DNA from: Saccharothrix luteola
Lineage (GTDB): Bacteria > Actinomycetota > Actinomycetes > Mycobacteriales > Pseudonocardiaceae
Reading direction: 5' to 3'
Assembly (NCBI RefSeq): GCF_020859565.1
Contig: NZ_JAJHUO010000006.1
Location: 1 to 64,000, forward strand
DNA length: 64,000 nt
Shown here: piece by piece, positions 46,182 through 54,436 of the stretch
Layout: each line of letters starts with the position of its first letter
Numbering within the stretch: the first letter of the stretch is position 1
Translations under genes and position numbers: made by a program
Notes under the pieces: model-generated
Seen by the model: the letters and a program-made list of their open reading frames with translations, nothing else
What the model was told of the DNA's origin: nothing
Database searches by the model: none

Positions 46182-46661
46182 TTACTTCTGGTCCTGTCGG
46201 GTGCTCAGGACGACCGTGCGGTCACCGAGCGGCGCGTCGAGCTTCGCGGTCAGCGGCGGGTAGCGGATGTCCATCGTGCAGACCGGCTGGTCCAGCGGCG
46301 TGGTCTCGACCAGCACCACCTTCACCACCTGGGCGTTCTGCTCGGCGATCTCGACGCTCGCCTTGCCGCAGCCGGCTTCCTGGGCGATGACGCCGAGCAC
46401 GCTGCCGTCACCCTCGGTCCACGTGGTGGTGGGGTTGCCCTCGGGGACGGCCGCCGCGTCGATCCGGTTCTCGGGCACTTCCTTGCCGCCCGGCGGCACG
46501 GGGCTCTCGAACTCCGGCTCCTCGACGCCGGTCGAGGTCGGTTCGGCCGAGGTGGTCAACGTCGGTCCGCTGTTGCCCGGACCGACGGGCGTGGACGTTG
46601 CGCAGGCGGCGAGCACGACCAGCAGCACACCCGCGCCGATAGCGGTTCCAAGGCTTCTCAT
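46182..46661 (-). CDS. Lipoprotein of unknown function, paralog of the previous gene
   Basis: 159 residues from ATG 46661. Signal RSLGTAIGAGVLLVVLAACA with lipobox LAAC, a Thr/Pro/Glu linker and a C-terminal domain (VLGVIAQEAGCGKASVEIAE ... LTAKLDAPLGDRTVVLSTRQ) matching its neighbour. The cysteine pair is conserved between both. An extracytoplasmic, membrane-anchored location is certain from the lipobox; the function is unknown. Repeat cluster 3 lies directly upstream and may interfere with or contain its promoter. Confidence 0.8.
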   Translation of the reverse strand: MRSLGTAIGAGVLLVVLAACATSTPVGPGNSGPTLTTSAEPTSTGVEEPEFESPVPPGGKEVPENRIDAAAVPEGNPTTTWTEGDGSVLGVIAQEAGCGKASVEIAEQNAQVVKVVLVETTPLDQPVCTMDIRYPPLTAKLDAPLGDRTVVLSTRQDQK

Positions 46662-46729
46662 ATCCCCAGGACGGACCGACCACCCCTCCCGGTTGCCCAC
46701 CCTTCTTCACAGTTACCCAATCCAGTGAA

Positions 46730-46876
46730 CCCGCGCGTGTCGAACGTTCGGGTCCCGCGTGTCGAACGTTCAGGACCCCTGAATTCAACGCTCAGCGCAC
46801 GTGGTGAGCGACGTGAATGTTGCACTCGGGGTACCTGAACGTTCGACACGCGGGCGCTGAAGGTTCGACACGCGGG
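46730..46876. repeat. Repeat cluster 3: long nested palindrome of 21-bp units
   Basis: Two forward and two inverted units. The inner arms 46754-46774 and 46834-46854 are a perfect 21-bp inverted pair, and the pairing goes on with ACCCC (46775-46779) and GGGGT (46828-46832). An inner stem CGCTCA (46789-46794) with TGAGCG (46805-46810) tops the structure. The outer units pair over 46737-46745 and 46863-46871. The cluster lies at the 3' end of the gene at 46877 and upstream of the lipoprotein gene, both minus strand. Confidence 0.85.
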
Positions 46877-48016
46877 TTAGCGGAGGGCTTGGTTCAGGCC
46901 CTTGATGGCGTGGCGGAGGGCGGCCAGGCGGGGTTCGGAGGCCAGGCCCGCGTGGTACAGGTGGAACTCCTGGACGCCGGCCTCCGCGTAGGCCAGCCAC
47001 TCCTTCAGCAGCTCGTCGCCGTCCACCGGCTTCGGCGGCAGGGCCAGCACGTACGCGGCAGTGCGCACGTCGGCTTCCGCGCGCAAGGCGCGGATCGCGG
47101 GCAGCGACGCGTCCACGCCCGGCCAGCAGGTCACCGTCAGCACGTCGACGTCGGCGTCGACTCCCCCGGCCACCGTGGCGAACGGCCCGGTGCCCCACGG
47201 GTCGGCCGTCGCGTGCGCGGCGATGCGCGTGCCCGGCGACGTCGACCTGATCAACCCCACGAGCTCGCGCCGCAGCGAACGGGACAGCCCCGTGCGCACC
47301 TCGCGGACCGAGGCAGCACGGTCGCCGAGAGCCTCCTCCACGCTGCTGACAGCGTTGTCGACCCCCGCGCGAACCAGCGCGCGCAACCCGTCGGGGTCGT
47401 CATAACGCCCCACGCAAGCCCCGCAGAAGCACAACGACAGCAGCTTCTGCTGCACGGCCGACCAGTCCGCGCCGTCGGTCTTCTCGTGGTGCCCGCCGTG
47501 GAAGAACCCCAGCGGCCCGCACGCCTCCAGCACGATCCCGTCCGGCCGCCCGAGCGAGAGCACCTCGGACACCAAGGTCCGGGCGTACTCGACCACTTCG
47601 TCGTTCGACGGGCACAGCGCGTACGGGTACAGGTCACCGAAAGCGTTACGCACCGCCACGTCCGGATGAGCGTCGCCCAGCCGACTGCTGTGCGTCAGCA
47701 CGGTCCACGCGTACACCGGCAACCCGGCCGCCCGCAGAGCCTCGGCCGCCGAGCCGTAGGAGTCGTCGCCCTCCATCCAGGACGGCGAAGCCGGCACCAA
47801 CCGCTTGCCCCGCCACGCCTCCTCCCTCACCGGCAGGTAGAACGCCGCGTGCCGCGCGTCCACCATCCGGTGCGACGGGTGCAACGGCGTCGCGGCCCGC
47901 ACCGTGTGGTAGGACGCGGCGAGGGCCACCGCGTCCACACCCAACGACGCGACCCGTTCGACAGCGGACGGGTCGCCTACGACATCCCAGGGGTACACGT
48001 GCGCAACGGTGGTCAC
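46877..48016 (-). CDS. TIM-barrel-like protein of the uronate/aldarate locus, function unknown
   Basis: 379 residues. Beginning VTTVAHVYPWDVVGDPSAVE, the protein alternates strands and helices (ASLGVDAVALAASYHTV, AAGLPVYAWTVLTHSS, PDGIVLEACGPLGFFHGGHH, IAAHATADPWGT, VLTVTCWPG) as in glycosidase-like barrels. A cluster CFCGAC near residue 180 could bind metal. No catalytic acid pair can be assigned firmly. GTG 48016 overlaps the glucarate dehydratase stop (GTGA), so it belongs to the aldarate operon and may hydrolyse a uronate-containing glycoside, which is an inference. Confidence 0.7.
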   Translation of the reverse strand: MTTVAHVYPWDVVGDPSAVERVASLGVDAVALAASYHTVRAATPLHPSHRMVDARHAAFYLPVREEAWRGKRLVPASPSWMEGDDSYGSAAEALRAAGLPVYAWTVLTHSSRLGDAHPDVAVRNAFGDLYPYALCPSNDEVVEYARTLVSEVLSLGRPDGIVLEACGPLGFFHGGHHEKTDGADWSAVQQKLLSLCFCGACVGRYDDPDGLRALVRAGVDNAVSSVEEALGDRAASVREVRTGLSRSLRRELVGLIRSTSPGTRIAAHATADPWGTGPFATVAGGVDADVDVLTVTCWPGVDASLPAIRALRAEADVRTAAYVLALPPKPVDGDELLKEWLAYAEAGVQEFHLYHAGLASEPRLAALRHAIKGLNQALR

Positions 48017-49269
48017 CACCGGGGGCGCTTCCTCTCGTAGGACGGATCGTGCTTCTGCATGTAACCGGTGTCGTCGCGCTGCACGAGGCCGCACGTCCGG
48101 TAGTTCTCCGCCAGCCGCGCCAACGCGTCGCGGTCCAGCTCGACGCCCAGCCCGGGCGTGGTCGGCACCGGGATGGCGCCGTCCACGAACGTGAACGGCG
48201 TGGTGATCACGTCGTCCGCGACGTTCCACGGGTAGTGCGTGTCGCACGCGTAGTTCAGGTTCGGCGTGGACGCGGCGAGGTGCGTCATCGCGGCCAGGCT
48301 GATGCCCAGGTGCGAGTTGGAGTGCATGGACAGGCCGATGCCGAACGTCCGGCAGATCCCGGCCAGCTCCTTCGACCGCGACAGGCCGCCCCAGTAGTGG
48401 TGGTCGGACAGGATGACCTGCACCGCGTCCACCTCCACCGATCGGGCGATGTGCTCGAACGCGATCACGCACATGTTCGTCGCCAACGGCATCGGCGCGC
48501 GTGCCGCGACCTCCGCCATCCCGTCGATCTCCGGCGCGGGGTCCTCCAGGTACTCGACCACGCCGTCGAGCTCCTCGGCGACCTTCAACGACGTCTCCGG
48601 CGTCCACGCCGCGTTGGGGTCCAGCCGCAGCGGGTGGTCGGGGAACGCCTCGCGCAGCGCGTGGATCGCCTCGATCTCCTGGTCGGGCGGGTACACGCCG
48701 CCCTTGAGCTTGATCGAGCCGAACCCGTGCCGCTCGATGAGCAGCCGGGCCTGCGCCACGATGCCCGCCGGGTCGAGCGCCTCGCCGAACTCGTCCGGCT
48801 CCGCGCCGGGGTGACCGGCCCACTTGTAGAACAGGTACGCGCTGTACGGCACGGCGTCCCGCACGGCGCCGCCGAGCAGGTCGCTCACCGGGCGGCCGAG
48901 GGCCTTGCCCCGGATGTCCCAGCACGCCACCTCGAACGGCGAGAACACCCGGTCCACAGTGGACTCGACGGTCAGCGGCCCGGTCAGGCCGTGCCGGTCG
49001 GACCCCGCCTCGCCGCCGAGCGCCGTCGCGATCCGGGTGTGCATCTCGTTCAGCGCGTGCACGTCCAGGCCGATCAAACCCGGCGCGGCCGCACGCATCC
49101 GGGTGAGGTGGCCGATGTCGCCGTAGCTCTCGCCGAGCCCGGAGATCCCCTCGTCGGTGTGCACCTCCACGATGGTGCGCAGCGCCCACGGCTCGTGCAC
49201 GCCGACCGAGTTCAGCAGCGGCGGGTCGCGGAAGGCGACGGGGGTGATGGTGATGTCGGTGATCTTCAT
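48013..49269 (-). CDS. gudD: Glucarate dehydratase (enolase superfamily)
   Basis: 418 residues. Dehydrates D-glucarate (and L-idarate) to 5-keto-4-deoxyglucarate. The enolase-superfamily landmarks are SIKLKGGVYPPD (catalytic K-x-K), RLDPNAAW and EDPAPE (metal ligands) and MHSNSHLG (His base), with SDHHYWGGL as a lineage feature. A GalrD/other acid-sugar dehydratase specificity cannot be excluded, but the next gene is kdgD, which uses the GudD product. ATG 49269 overlaps the kdgD stop by 4 nt. Confidence 0.9.
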   Translation of the reverse strand: MKITDITITPVAFRDPPLLNSVGVHEPWALRTIVEVHTDEGISGLGESYGDIGHLTRMRAAAPGLIGLDVHALNEMHTRIATALGGEAGSDRHGLTGPLTVESTVDRVFSPFEVACWDIRGKALGRPVSDLLGGAVRDAVPYSAYLFYKWAGHPGAEPDEFGEALDPAGIVAQARLLIERHGFGSIKLKGGVYPPDQEIEAIHALREAFPDHPLRLDPNAAWTPETSLKVAEELDGVVEYLEDPAPEIDGMAEVAARAPMPLATNMCVIAFEHIARSVEVDAVQVILSDHHYWGGLSRSKELAGICRTFGIGLSMHSNSHLGISLAAMTHLAASTPNLNYACDTHYPWNVADDVITTPFTFVDGAIPVPTTPGLGVELDRDALARLAENYRTCGLVQRDDTGYMQKHDPSYERKRPRW

Positions 49270-50168
49270 GCGGACAGGCTCCGACCGGCCGCGACGACCT
49301 TCTCCAGCTCCGCCACGTGCTCGGGCGTCGGGTCGAGCAGCGGCGCGCGGACGCCGCCGACGTCGAGCCCGGTGGCCCGCACGGCCGCCTTAACCAGTGA
49401 CACCGCGTAGCCGGGCACCTTGTCCCGCAACTCGACCAGTGGCTTGTAGAACTCCACCAGGTACCGGTTGACCAACGCGTCGTCACCGTCGCGCACGGCG
49501 TGGTAGAAGCCGAGCGAGATCTCCGGCGCGAAGCAGAACACCGCTGACGAGTACAGGTCCACGCCGATCCCCCGGTACGCGGGCACCGTCAGCTCCGCGG
49601 TCGGGAGGCCGTTGAAGAACTGGAACGGCTTGTCGACCGCCGAGCGCACCGCGAGCACGATGCGGTGCAGCAGGTCGATGTCGCCGAGCCCGTCCTTGAA
49701 CCCGACCACGGTCGGCAGCGACGCGACCTCCACCGCCGTCTCCGGCGTGAAGATCGCGTTGTTGCGCTGGTAGACGATCAGCGCCAGCCCCGACGCGCCC
49801 GCCACCTCCGTCACGTACCTGACCAGCCCCTTCGGCGGGTTGGTCACCAGGTACGGCGGCAGCAGCAGCAAACCGTCCGCACCAACTCGTTCGGCGGCCC
49901 GCGCGATCCGCTTGGCCGTCGGCAGCGGGCCGCCGACACCCGCGAACACCGGCACCCGCCCGGCGGTCGCCTCGACCGCGACCGCCACCGCCCGCTCGAC
50001 CTCCGACGGCTCCAACGCGTGGAACTCGCCCGTGCCGCACGCGATGAACACGCCGCCCGCGCCCGCCGCCACCCCTCGTTCGACGTGCTCGGCCAGCACG
50101 TCCTCCGCGAGCGCGCCGTCCGCGTCGAACGGCGTCACCGGGAAGAACAGCACCCCATCCAGTTGCAT
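49266..50168 (-). CDS. kdgD: 5-dehydro-4-deoxyglucarate dehydratase
   Basis: 300 residues of the dihydrodipicolinate-synthase family. Converts 5-keto-4-deoxyglucarate to 2-ketoglutarate semialdehyde, CO2 and water. GVLFFPVTPFDADG at the N-terminus, GTGEFHALEP for substrate binding, IVYQRNNAIFTPE with the conserved Tyr, and the Schiff-base Lys in VGFKDGLGD. The pathway partners udh, gudD and the aldehyde dehydrogenase are all in this locus. Confidence 0.93.
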   Translation of the reverse strand: MQLDGVLFFPVTPFDADGALAEDVLAEHVERGVAAGAGGVFIACGTGEFHALEPSEVERAVAVAVEATAGRVPVFAGVGGPLPTAKRIARAAERVGADGLLLLPPYLVTNPPKGLVRYVTEVAGASGLALIVYQRNNAIFTPETAVEVASLPTVVGFKDGLGDIDLLHRIVLAVRSAVDKPFQFFNGLPTAELTVPAYRGIGVDLYSSAVFCFAPEISLGFYHAVRDGDDALVNRYLVEFYKPLVELRDKVPGYAVSLVKAAVRATGLDVGGVRAPLLDPTPEHVAELEKVVAAGRSLSA

Positions 50169-50178
50169 ACCCAGACCT

Positions 50179-50310
50179 TCATCCCTTGATCGCTCCCGTG
50201 GTGATCCCACGCAGGAAGGACTTGTGCGTTTCCTCGCGCGGCAGCGCGCAGGCGGCGAGCGCGCTGACGGCGAAGTGGAGCAGCAGGGGCACCATCGGCG
50301 CTGATGAGCG
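50179..50310 (-). pseudogene. C-terminal remnant of a sugar ABC transporter permease
   Basis: The minus-strand reading ending ...THKSFLRGITTGAIKG before TGA (50179-50181) carries the C-terminal signature of MalG-type sugar permeases (FxRGxTxGAxKG). Only this tip, and perhaps the hydrophobic PLLLHFAVSALAACAL before it, is left; no membrane domain, coupling loop or start exists upstream. It lies 10 nt before kdgD, where an aldarate transporter gene would be expected. Confidence 0.55.
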
Positions 50311-50448
50311 AGTCCCCGCCGACGTGACAATGGTTCGGGTGTGGTTCCGTGGGGCGACCCCGATGGCGGGATCGCCCCACGGGGTGGGCCGCGACGGCAC
50401 CGCCGCCACTGGCCGTCGCCCCCACGTCCAAGGCGGTGTCGACCGGTG

Positions 50449-50754
50449 TCACCGGGACACCCTGAGCGAATGGACGGCCCGAGTCCAGGACTTGCGCAAC
50501 CCGGGCCGTTCGCGGGAATTCACCGGTTCGGCGGAGGCCGTCGTCCCGGTGGGGTCTGCCTCGACGCGGAGCCGCGCGCCGGGAGACTGGGTGCGGACCT
50601 CGGGCGAGCTCGGCGCGCGGCGCGTTCGGGCCGAGGGCGGCGCTTGGCGGCGCGCCGCTCCGTCGGACGGCCGGTAGCCGCAGGTCGGGTGCGTGATCGG
50701 ACCCGCAACGGTCACTACAGCGACGGCCGTGGCGCACCGGCGGGAGAGTGTCAT
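50449..50754 (-). pseudogene. N-terminal remnant of a secreted/binding protein gene
   Basis: An ATG at 50754 with AGGAG nine nt upstream starts MTLSRRCATAVAVVTVAGPI, a signal-peptide-like sequence with TCG where a lipobox would be, and then degenerates into Arg/Pro/Ser-rich, non-homologous sequence up to 50449. The layout (good ribosome-binding site, signal peptide, no folded domain) fits the surviving start of a substrate-binding protein gene whose remainder was deleted together with the permease genes. Confidence 0.45.
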
Positions 50755-50784
50755 GGACGGCGACTCCTGTTCACGGCCGTACCG

Positions 50785-50798
50785 TTCATATATATGAA
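50785..50798. promoter_or_regulatory. IclR operator candidate
   Basis: TTCATATATATGAA, a perfect 14-bp palindrome, is strikingly AT-rich for this genome. It lies 31 nt upstream of the remnant start at 50754 on one side and about 98 nt upstream of iclR on the other, where it could control the divergent transport/catabolic and iclR-udh-aldehyde dehydrogenase transcripts. Confidence 0.6.
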
Positions 50799-50895
50799 TC
50801 GGGGTCGTACTTGTGAACGTGTTGGGCGGACTGTAAGAATCGGCGCAGCGACGTGTCAAGAGCGTGTTGCCGGAACGTTTCCCGTGGAGGACTTG

Positions 50896-51678
50896 GTGAC
50901 TGGACCCGCGTCACCCGCTCGGCCGAACGCGGTCAAGTCGGCCGATCGGACTGTGGAACTGCTCGAAGTGCTGTCGGCGTCGGACCGCCCGCTGACCCTG
51001 ACCGAACTGCACCGCGAGCTGAGCTACCCGAAGTCGAGCCTCTACATGCTGTTGCAGACGCTCGTCGCCAGGGGGTGGGTGGAGCTCGACCCCACCCGCG
51101 GCACGTACGGCATCGGCGTGCGCGCCCTGCTCGTCGGCACGTCGTACCTCGACCACGACCCGGTGGTGCAGGTCGCCATCCGCGTCATGGAGCAGGTGCG
51201 CCGGGAGATCAACGAGACGGTCCACCTGGCCCGACTCGACGGTGCCGACGTGGTCTACCTCGCCAGCCGCGAGTCCGAGCACCACCTGCGCGTGGTGTCC
51301 CGCGTCGGACGGCGGCTGCCCGCGCACTCCACGTCGCTGGGCAAGGCTCTCCTCGCCGCCCGCACGCCCGCCGAGGTCGACGCGATCCTGCCCGCGCGGC
51401 TGACGCCGTTGACGCCGAACACGATCATCGAACGGCCGGCGCTGCACGCCCAGCTCGCGGGGTTCCGCGCGGTCGGGTACGCGCACGAGCGCGAGGAGAA
51501 CACGCCCGGCCTCGGCTGCTTCGCCGTCGCCCTGCCCTACCGCAACCCGGTGCTCGACGCGATGAGCTGCTCGGTGCCGCTGGGCAGGCTCGACCCGGAC
51601 CACGAGCGCCAGGTCGTCGAAGCGCTGCTGCACGCGGCCCGCACCATCACCGAACTGCTGCGCCAGTTCGGCCGCTGA
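50896..51678 (+). CDS. IclR-family transcriptional regulator of uronate catabolism
   Basis: 260 residues. The N-terminal winged helix is KSADRTVELLEVLSASDRPLTLTELHRELSYPKSSLYMLLQTLVA (split over residues about 13-57). The C-terminal ligand domain has ETVHLARLDGADVVYLASRES, LPAHSTSLGKALLA and GYAHEREENTPGLGCFAV. Ligand is probably a uronate or aldarate intermediate. GTG 50896 has GGAGG five nt upstream. It heads the iclR-udh-aldehyde dehydrogenase operon. Confidence 0.9.
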   Translation: MTGPASPARPNAVKSADRTVELLEVLSASDRPLTLTELHRELSYPKSSLYMLLQTLVARGWVELDPTRGTYGIGVRALLVGTSYLDHDPVVQVAIRVMEQVRREINETVHLARLDGADVVYLASRESEHHLRVVSRVGRRLPAHSTSLGKALLAARTPAEVDAILPARLTPLTPNTIIERPALHAQLAGFRAVGYAHEREENTPGLGCFAVALPYRNPVLDAMSCSVPLGRLDPDHERQVVEALLHAARTITELLRQFGR

Positions 51679-51707
51679 TTCCTGTTCCGATTCCGAAAGG
51701 GCTCGAC

Positions 51708-52529
51708 GTGACCGAGCGAATCCTCATCACCGGCGCCGCCGGCATAGTCGGCACGCTCATGCGCACCCGACTGGCCGCGCCGGACCGGACCTTGCGCCTG
51801 CTCGACATCGCGCCGCTGCCGGCCGCCGCCGACGGTGAACGGGTCGAGCTGGTCACGGCGTCGGTGACCGACCAGGCCGCGATGGAGGAGGCGTCCGCGG
51901 GCGTCGACGCGGTGATCCACCTCGGTGGGCACAGCCTGGAGCGGCCGTGGGCGGAGATCCTGGACGTCAACATCAACGGCACGCACGTGGTGCTGGAGGC
52001 GGCGCGGCGGGCCGGGGTGTCCCGGGTGGTGCTGGCCAGCTCCAACCACGCGGTCGGGTACTACGAGCGCGCGTCGGGTGAGGCGGGCGACTACCTGTTC
52101 CCGCAGCCGGACACGTACTACGGCGTGAGCAAGGTGGCGTTGGAGGCGTTGGGCAGCCTGTACGCGTCGCGGTACGGGATGGACGTGATCGCGGTCCGGA
52201 TCGGGTCGTGCTTCGAGAAGCCGCGTGACGCTCGGATGTTGTCGACGTGGTTGTCGCCGGACGACGGCGCGCGGCTGTTCGAGGCGTGCCTGTCGGCGCC
52301 GTCGCCCGGGTTCCGGGTGGTGTGGGGCGTATCGGACAACGCGCGGCGGTGGTTCTCGCTGAGCGAGGCGGAGGCGTTGGGGTACAAGTCCGCCGACGAC
52401 TCCGAGGTGTTCGCGGAGGAGGTCCTGGCGGCGGGCTCGCCGGATCCCGATTCGCCGGCCATGACGTACTTGGGCGGCGTGTGGTGCACGCCCGAGTTCG
52501 ACACCGCGGTGAAGGAGGCGGGCCGATGA
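51708..52529 (+). CDS. udh: Uronate dehydrogenase
   Basis: 273-residue short-chain/extended SDR. NAD loop RILITGAAGIVGTLMR, then VIHLGGHSLERPWAEILDVNINGTHVVLEAARRAGVSRVVLASSNHAVGYYER (split), and catalytic YYGVSK with Tyr and Lys. The SLERPW, SSNHAVG and RIGSCFE segments are specific to uronate dehydrogenases, which oxidise D-glucuronate or D-galacturonate to aldaro-lactones. It is coupled to the next gene by a 4-nt overlap (ATGA). Confidence 0.93.
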   Translation: MTERILITGAAGIVGTLMRTRLAAPDRTLRLLDIAPLPAAADGERVELVTASVTDQAAMEEASAGVDAVIHLGGHSLERPWAEILDVNINGTHVVLEAARRAGVSRVVLASSNHAVGYYERASGEAGDYLFPQPDTYYGVSKVALEALGSLYASRYGMDVIAVRIGSCFEKPRDARMLSTWLSPDDGARLFEACLSAPSPGFRVVWGVSDNARRWFSLSEAEALGYKSADDSEVFAEEVLAAGSPDPDSPAMTYLGGVWCTPEFDTAVKEAGR

Positions 52530-54016
52530 GCGTGCAGGGTTACAACCCGCGGACCGGTGAGCCGGTGGGCGAGGCGGTGCCGGAGACGTCGGACCGCGAG
52601 GTGGACGCGCTGGCCCGGGCGGGTGCGGCGGCGTTCCCGGCTTGGTCGTCGTTGCCGGCGGTGGAGCGGGCTTCGGTGCTCGACGCCGTGGCCGATGCGC
52701 TGGACGCTTCGGCTGACGCGCTGGTGGAGCTCGCGGACGCGGAGACGGCGCTGGGCGTGCCGCGGTTGACGGGGGAGTTGAAGCGGACGACGAACCAGCT
52801 GCGGCTGTTCGGCGAGGTGCTGCGCGAGGGCAGCTACGTCGAGGCGACGCTGGATTCGGCGGACCCGGGCATCATCCCGCCGCGGCCCGTGCTGCGGCGC
52901 ATGCTCCGTCCACTGGGGACGGTGGGCGTGTTCGCGGCGTCGAACTTCCCGTTCGCGTTCTCGGTGGCGGGCGGCGACACGGCGTCCGCGCTGGCCGCGG
53001 GCTGCCCGGTGATCGTGAAGGCGCACCCGTCGCACCCCGGCACGTCGCGGGAGACGGCGCGGATCGTGGCCTCCGTCGTGCCGGCCGGGGTTTTCGGGAT
53101 CGTGCACGGCCAGCAGGCCGGCGTGGCGCTGGTCAAGCACCCCGCGATCAAGGCGGTCGGCTTCACCGGCTCCACCGCGGGCGGTCGCGCCCTGTACGAC
53201 CTGGCCGGCGCGCGCCCCGACCCGATCCCGTTCTACGGCGAGCTGGGCAGCGTCAACCCGACCGTGGTCCTGCCCGACGCCGCCGCCGCGCGGCCCGAGG
53301 GCTTCGCGGCCGAGTTCGTCGGCTCCCTGACCATGGGCGTGGGCCAGTTCTGCACCAACCCGGGCCTGCTCTTCGCCCCGGCCTCCCTCGTCCCCGCCTT
53401 GGCGGACGCCGTCTCGGCCGCCGCGGGCGGGCCCATGCTGAACGAGCGGATGCGCGACTCGTACCGGTCCGGCACCGACGGCCTCGCCGCTTCCGGCCTG
53501 GTCGACCTGGTCGCCGAGGGCACCGCGCCCACGGAGGGCTGGAGCGTCGAACCGCGTCTCTTCCAGGTGCCGCTGGCGACGTTCGCGGACAACCTCGAGA
53601 AGCTGACCGAGGAGCACTTCGGCCCGGCGGCGGTCGTGGTGACCTACACCGATCCGGCCGAGCTGGAGCCGGTCCTCCCCCGGCTGGCGGGCACGCTCAC
53701 CGGCACCGTGCACGCCGCCGAGTCCGAGCACGAGGACGCGGGGCGCGTCGCCGAGGCGCTGCGGCCGGTGGTGGGTCGGCTGATCTTCAACGCCTGGCCG
53801 ACCGGCGTCGCCGTGGCCTGGGGCATGCACCACGGCGGGCCGTGGCCGGCCACCACCAACCCGCTCCACACGTCCGTCGGGGCCACCTCGATCAGACGCT
53901 GGGTGGCACCGGTGACCTACCAGTCCTGGCCGGACGCCCTGCTGCCCGCCGAGCTGCGTGAGGGCAACCCGTTGGGCATCCCCCGGCGGGTGGACGGGGT
54001 CCTCGGGGTCCACTGA
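52526..54016 (+). CDS. 2-ketoglutarate semialdehyde dehydrogenase (NADP+) family
   Basis: 496 residues of the aldehyde dehydrogenase superfamily, closest to alpha-ketoglutaric semialdehyde dehydrogenases. Landmarks: VFAASNFPFAFSVAGGDTASALAAGCPVIVKAHPSHPGTS (split), FTGSTAGGRAL, catalytic Glu in FYGELGSVNP and catalytic Cys in GVGQFCTNPG. It would convert the KdgD product to 2-ketoglutarate and complete the oxidative uronate pathway. Start ATG 52526. Confidence 0.92.
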   Translation: MSVQGYNPRTGEPVGEAVPETSDREVDALARAGAAAFPAWSSLPAVERASVLDAVADALDASADALVELADAETALGVPRLTGELKRTTNQLRLFGEVLREGSYVEATLDSADPGIIPPRPVLRRMLRPLGTVGVFAASNFPFAFSVAGGDTASALAAGCPVIVKAHPSHPGTSRETARIVASVVPAGVFGIVHGQQAGVALVKHPAIKAVGFTGSTAGGRALYDLAGARPDPIPFYGELGSVNPTVVLPDAAAARPEGFAAEFVGSLTMGVGQFCTNPGLLFAPASLVPALADAVSAAAGGPMLNERMRDSYRSGTDGLAASGLVDLVAEGTAPTEGWSVEPRLFQVPLATFADNLEKLTEEHFGPAAVVVTYTDPAELEPVLPRLAGTLTGTVHAAESEHEDAGRVAEALRPVVGRLIFNAWPTGVAVAWGMHHGGPWPATTNPLHTSVGATSIRRWVAPVTYQSWPDALLPAELREGNPLGIPRRVDGVLGVH

Positions 54017-54128
54017 GCCGGCTCGGGTCCGCTGCGTTCGGCCGCTTGGTCTGCCTGGTTCGCTCGGGCCGGGTCCACCTGGTTCTCGCGCCTGCGCCCG
54101 GTCCATCCGGTTCGCTCGCTGAGCGGTA

Positions 54129-54160
54129 GCGGTCCCTGGGGATGTTTCCCTGGGGACCGC
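54129..54160 (+). terminator. Terminator of the udh operon
   Basis: GCGGTCCC (54129-54136) and GGGACCGC (54153-54160) pair perfectly, with a further GGG/CCC contact in the 16-nt interior, about 110 nt after the aldehyde dehydrogenase stop; GGCTTTGG follows. Confidence 0.6.
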
Positions 54161-54179
54161 GGCTTTGGTGCGGGCGGCG

Positions 54180-54225
54180 GGTTTGGCGGTGGGTTTGGCG
54201 GTGGCGGGTCGGGTCGGGTCGGGTC
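54180..54225 (+). repeat. Short tandem repeats with G-quadruplex potential
   Basis: Two tandem copies of GGTTTGGCGGTG (54180-54191, 54192-54203) are followed by four tandem GGGTC units (54206-54225). The latter give four G3 runs with 2-nt loops, a textbook intramolecular G-quadruplex pattern, in a non-coding region. Confidence 0.75.
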
Positions 54226-54436
54226 GCGAGGGGCGGAAGCGCGGGGGTTGGGGTGGATGGTCGGACGGGGGGTTGGTCGGGCCTCCTCTTCGTTTCAACC
54301 GACGTTTCAGGGGTTGGAAAACGGCGTTTTGTTTGATGGGATTTTTTGGATTCACCCGATCGTGGATCGGATGATCATGGCGGGCTTGGTCAGGATAAGG
54401 GTGATCCGGTAGGGCTGCCAGTTGGAAGTTCGCTGG
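54226..54436. other. Unusually AT-rich non-coding tract
   Basis: About 210 nt between the repeats and the acyl-CoA-dehydrogenase-like gene, including a T-rich run near 54295-54355 that is far below the surrounding GC content, and a small palindrome CCGATC-GTG-GATCGG (54356-54370). No gene is supported. Nothing else recognisable. Confidence 0.5.

Noticed and set aside
54180..54225. CRISPR-like array
   Set aside because: Repeats are 5 and 12 bp in direct tandem with no spacers; no cas genes in the window.
52118..54355. Minus-strand frame of about 745 codons opposite the aldehyde dehydrogenase gene
   Set aside because: Arg/Pro/His-rich shadow of the udh and dehydrogenase genes; its AT-rich start near 54355 looks distinctive but has no ribosome-binding site and no family.
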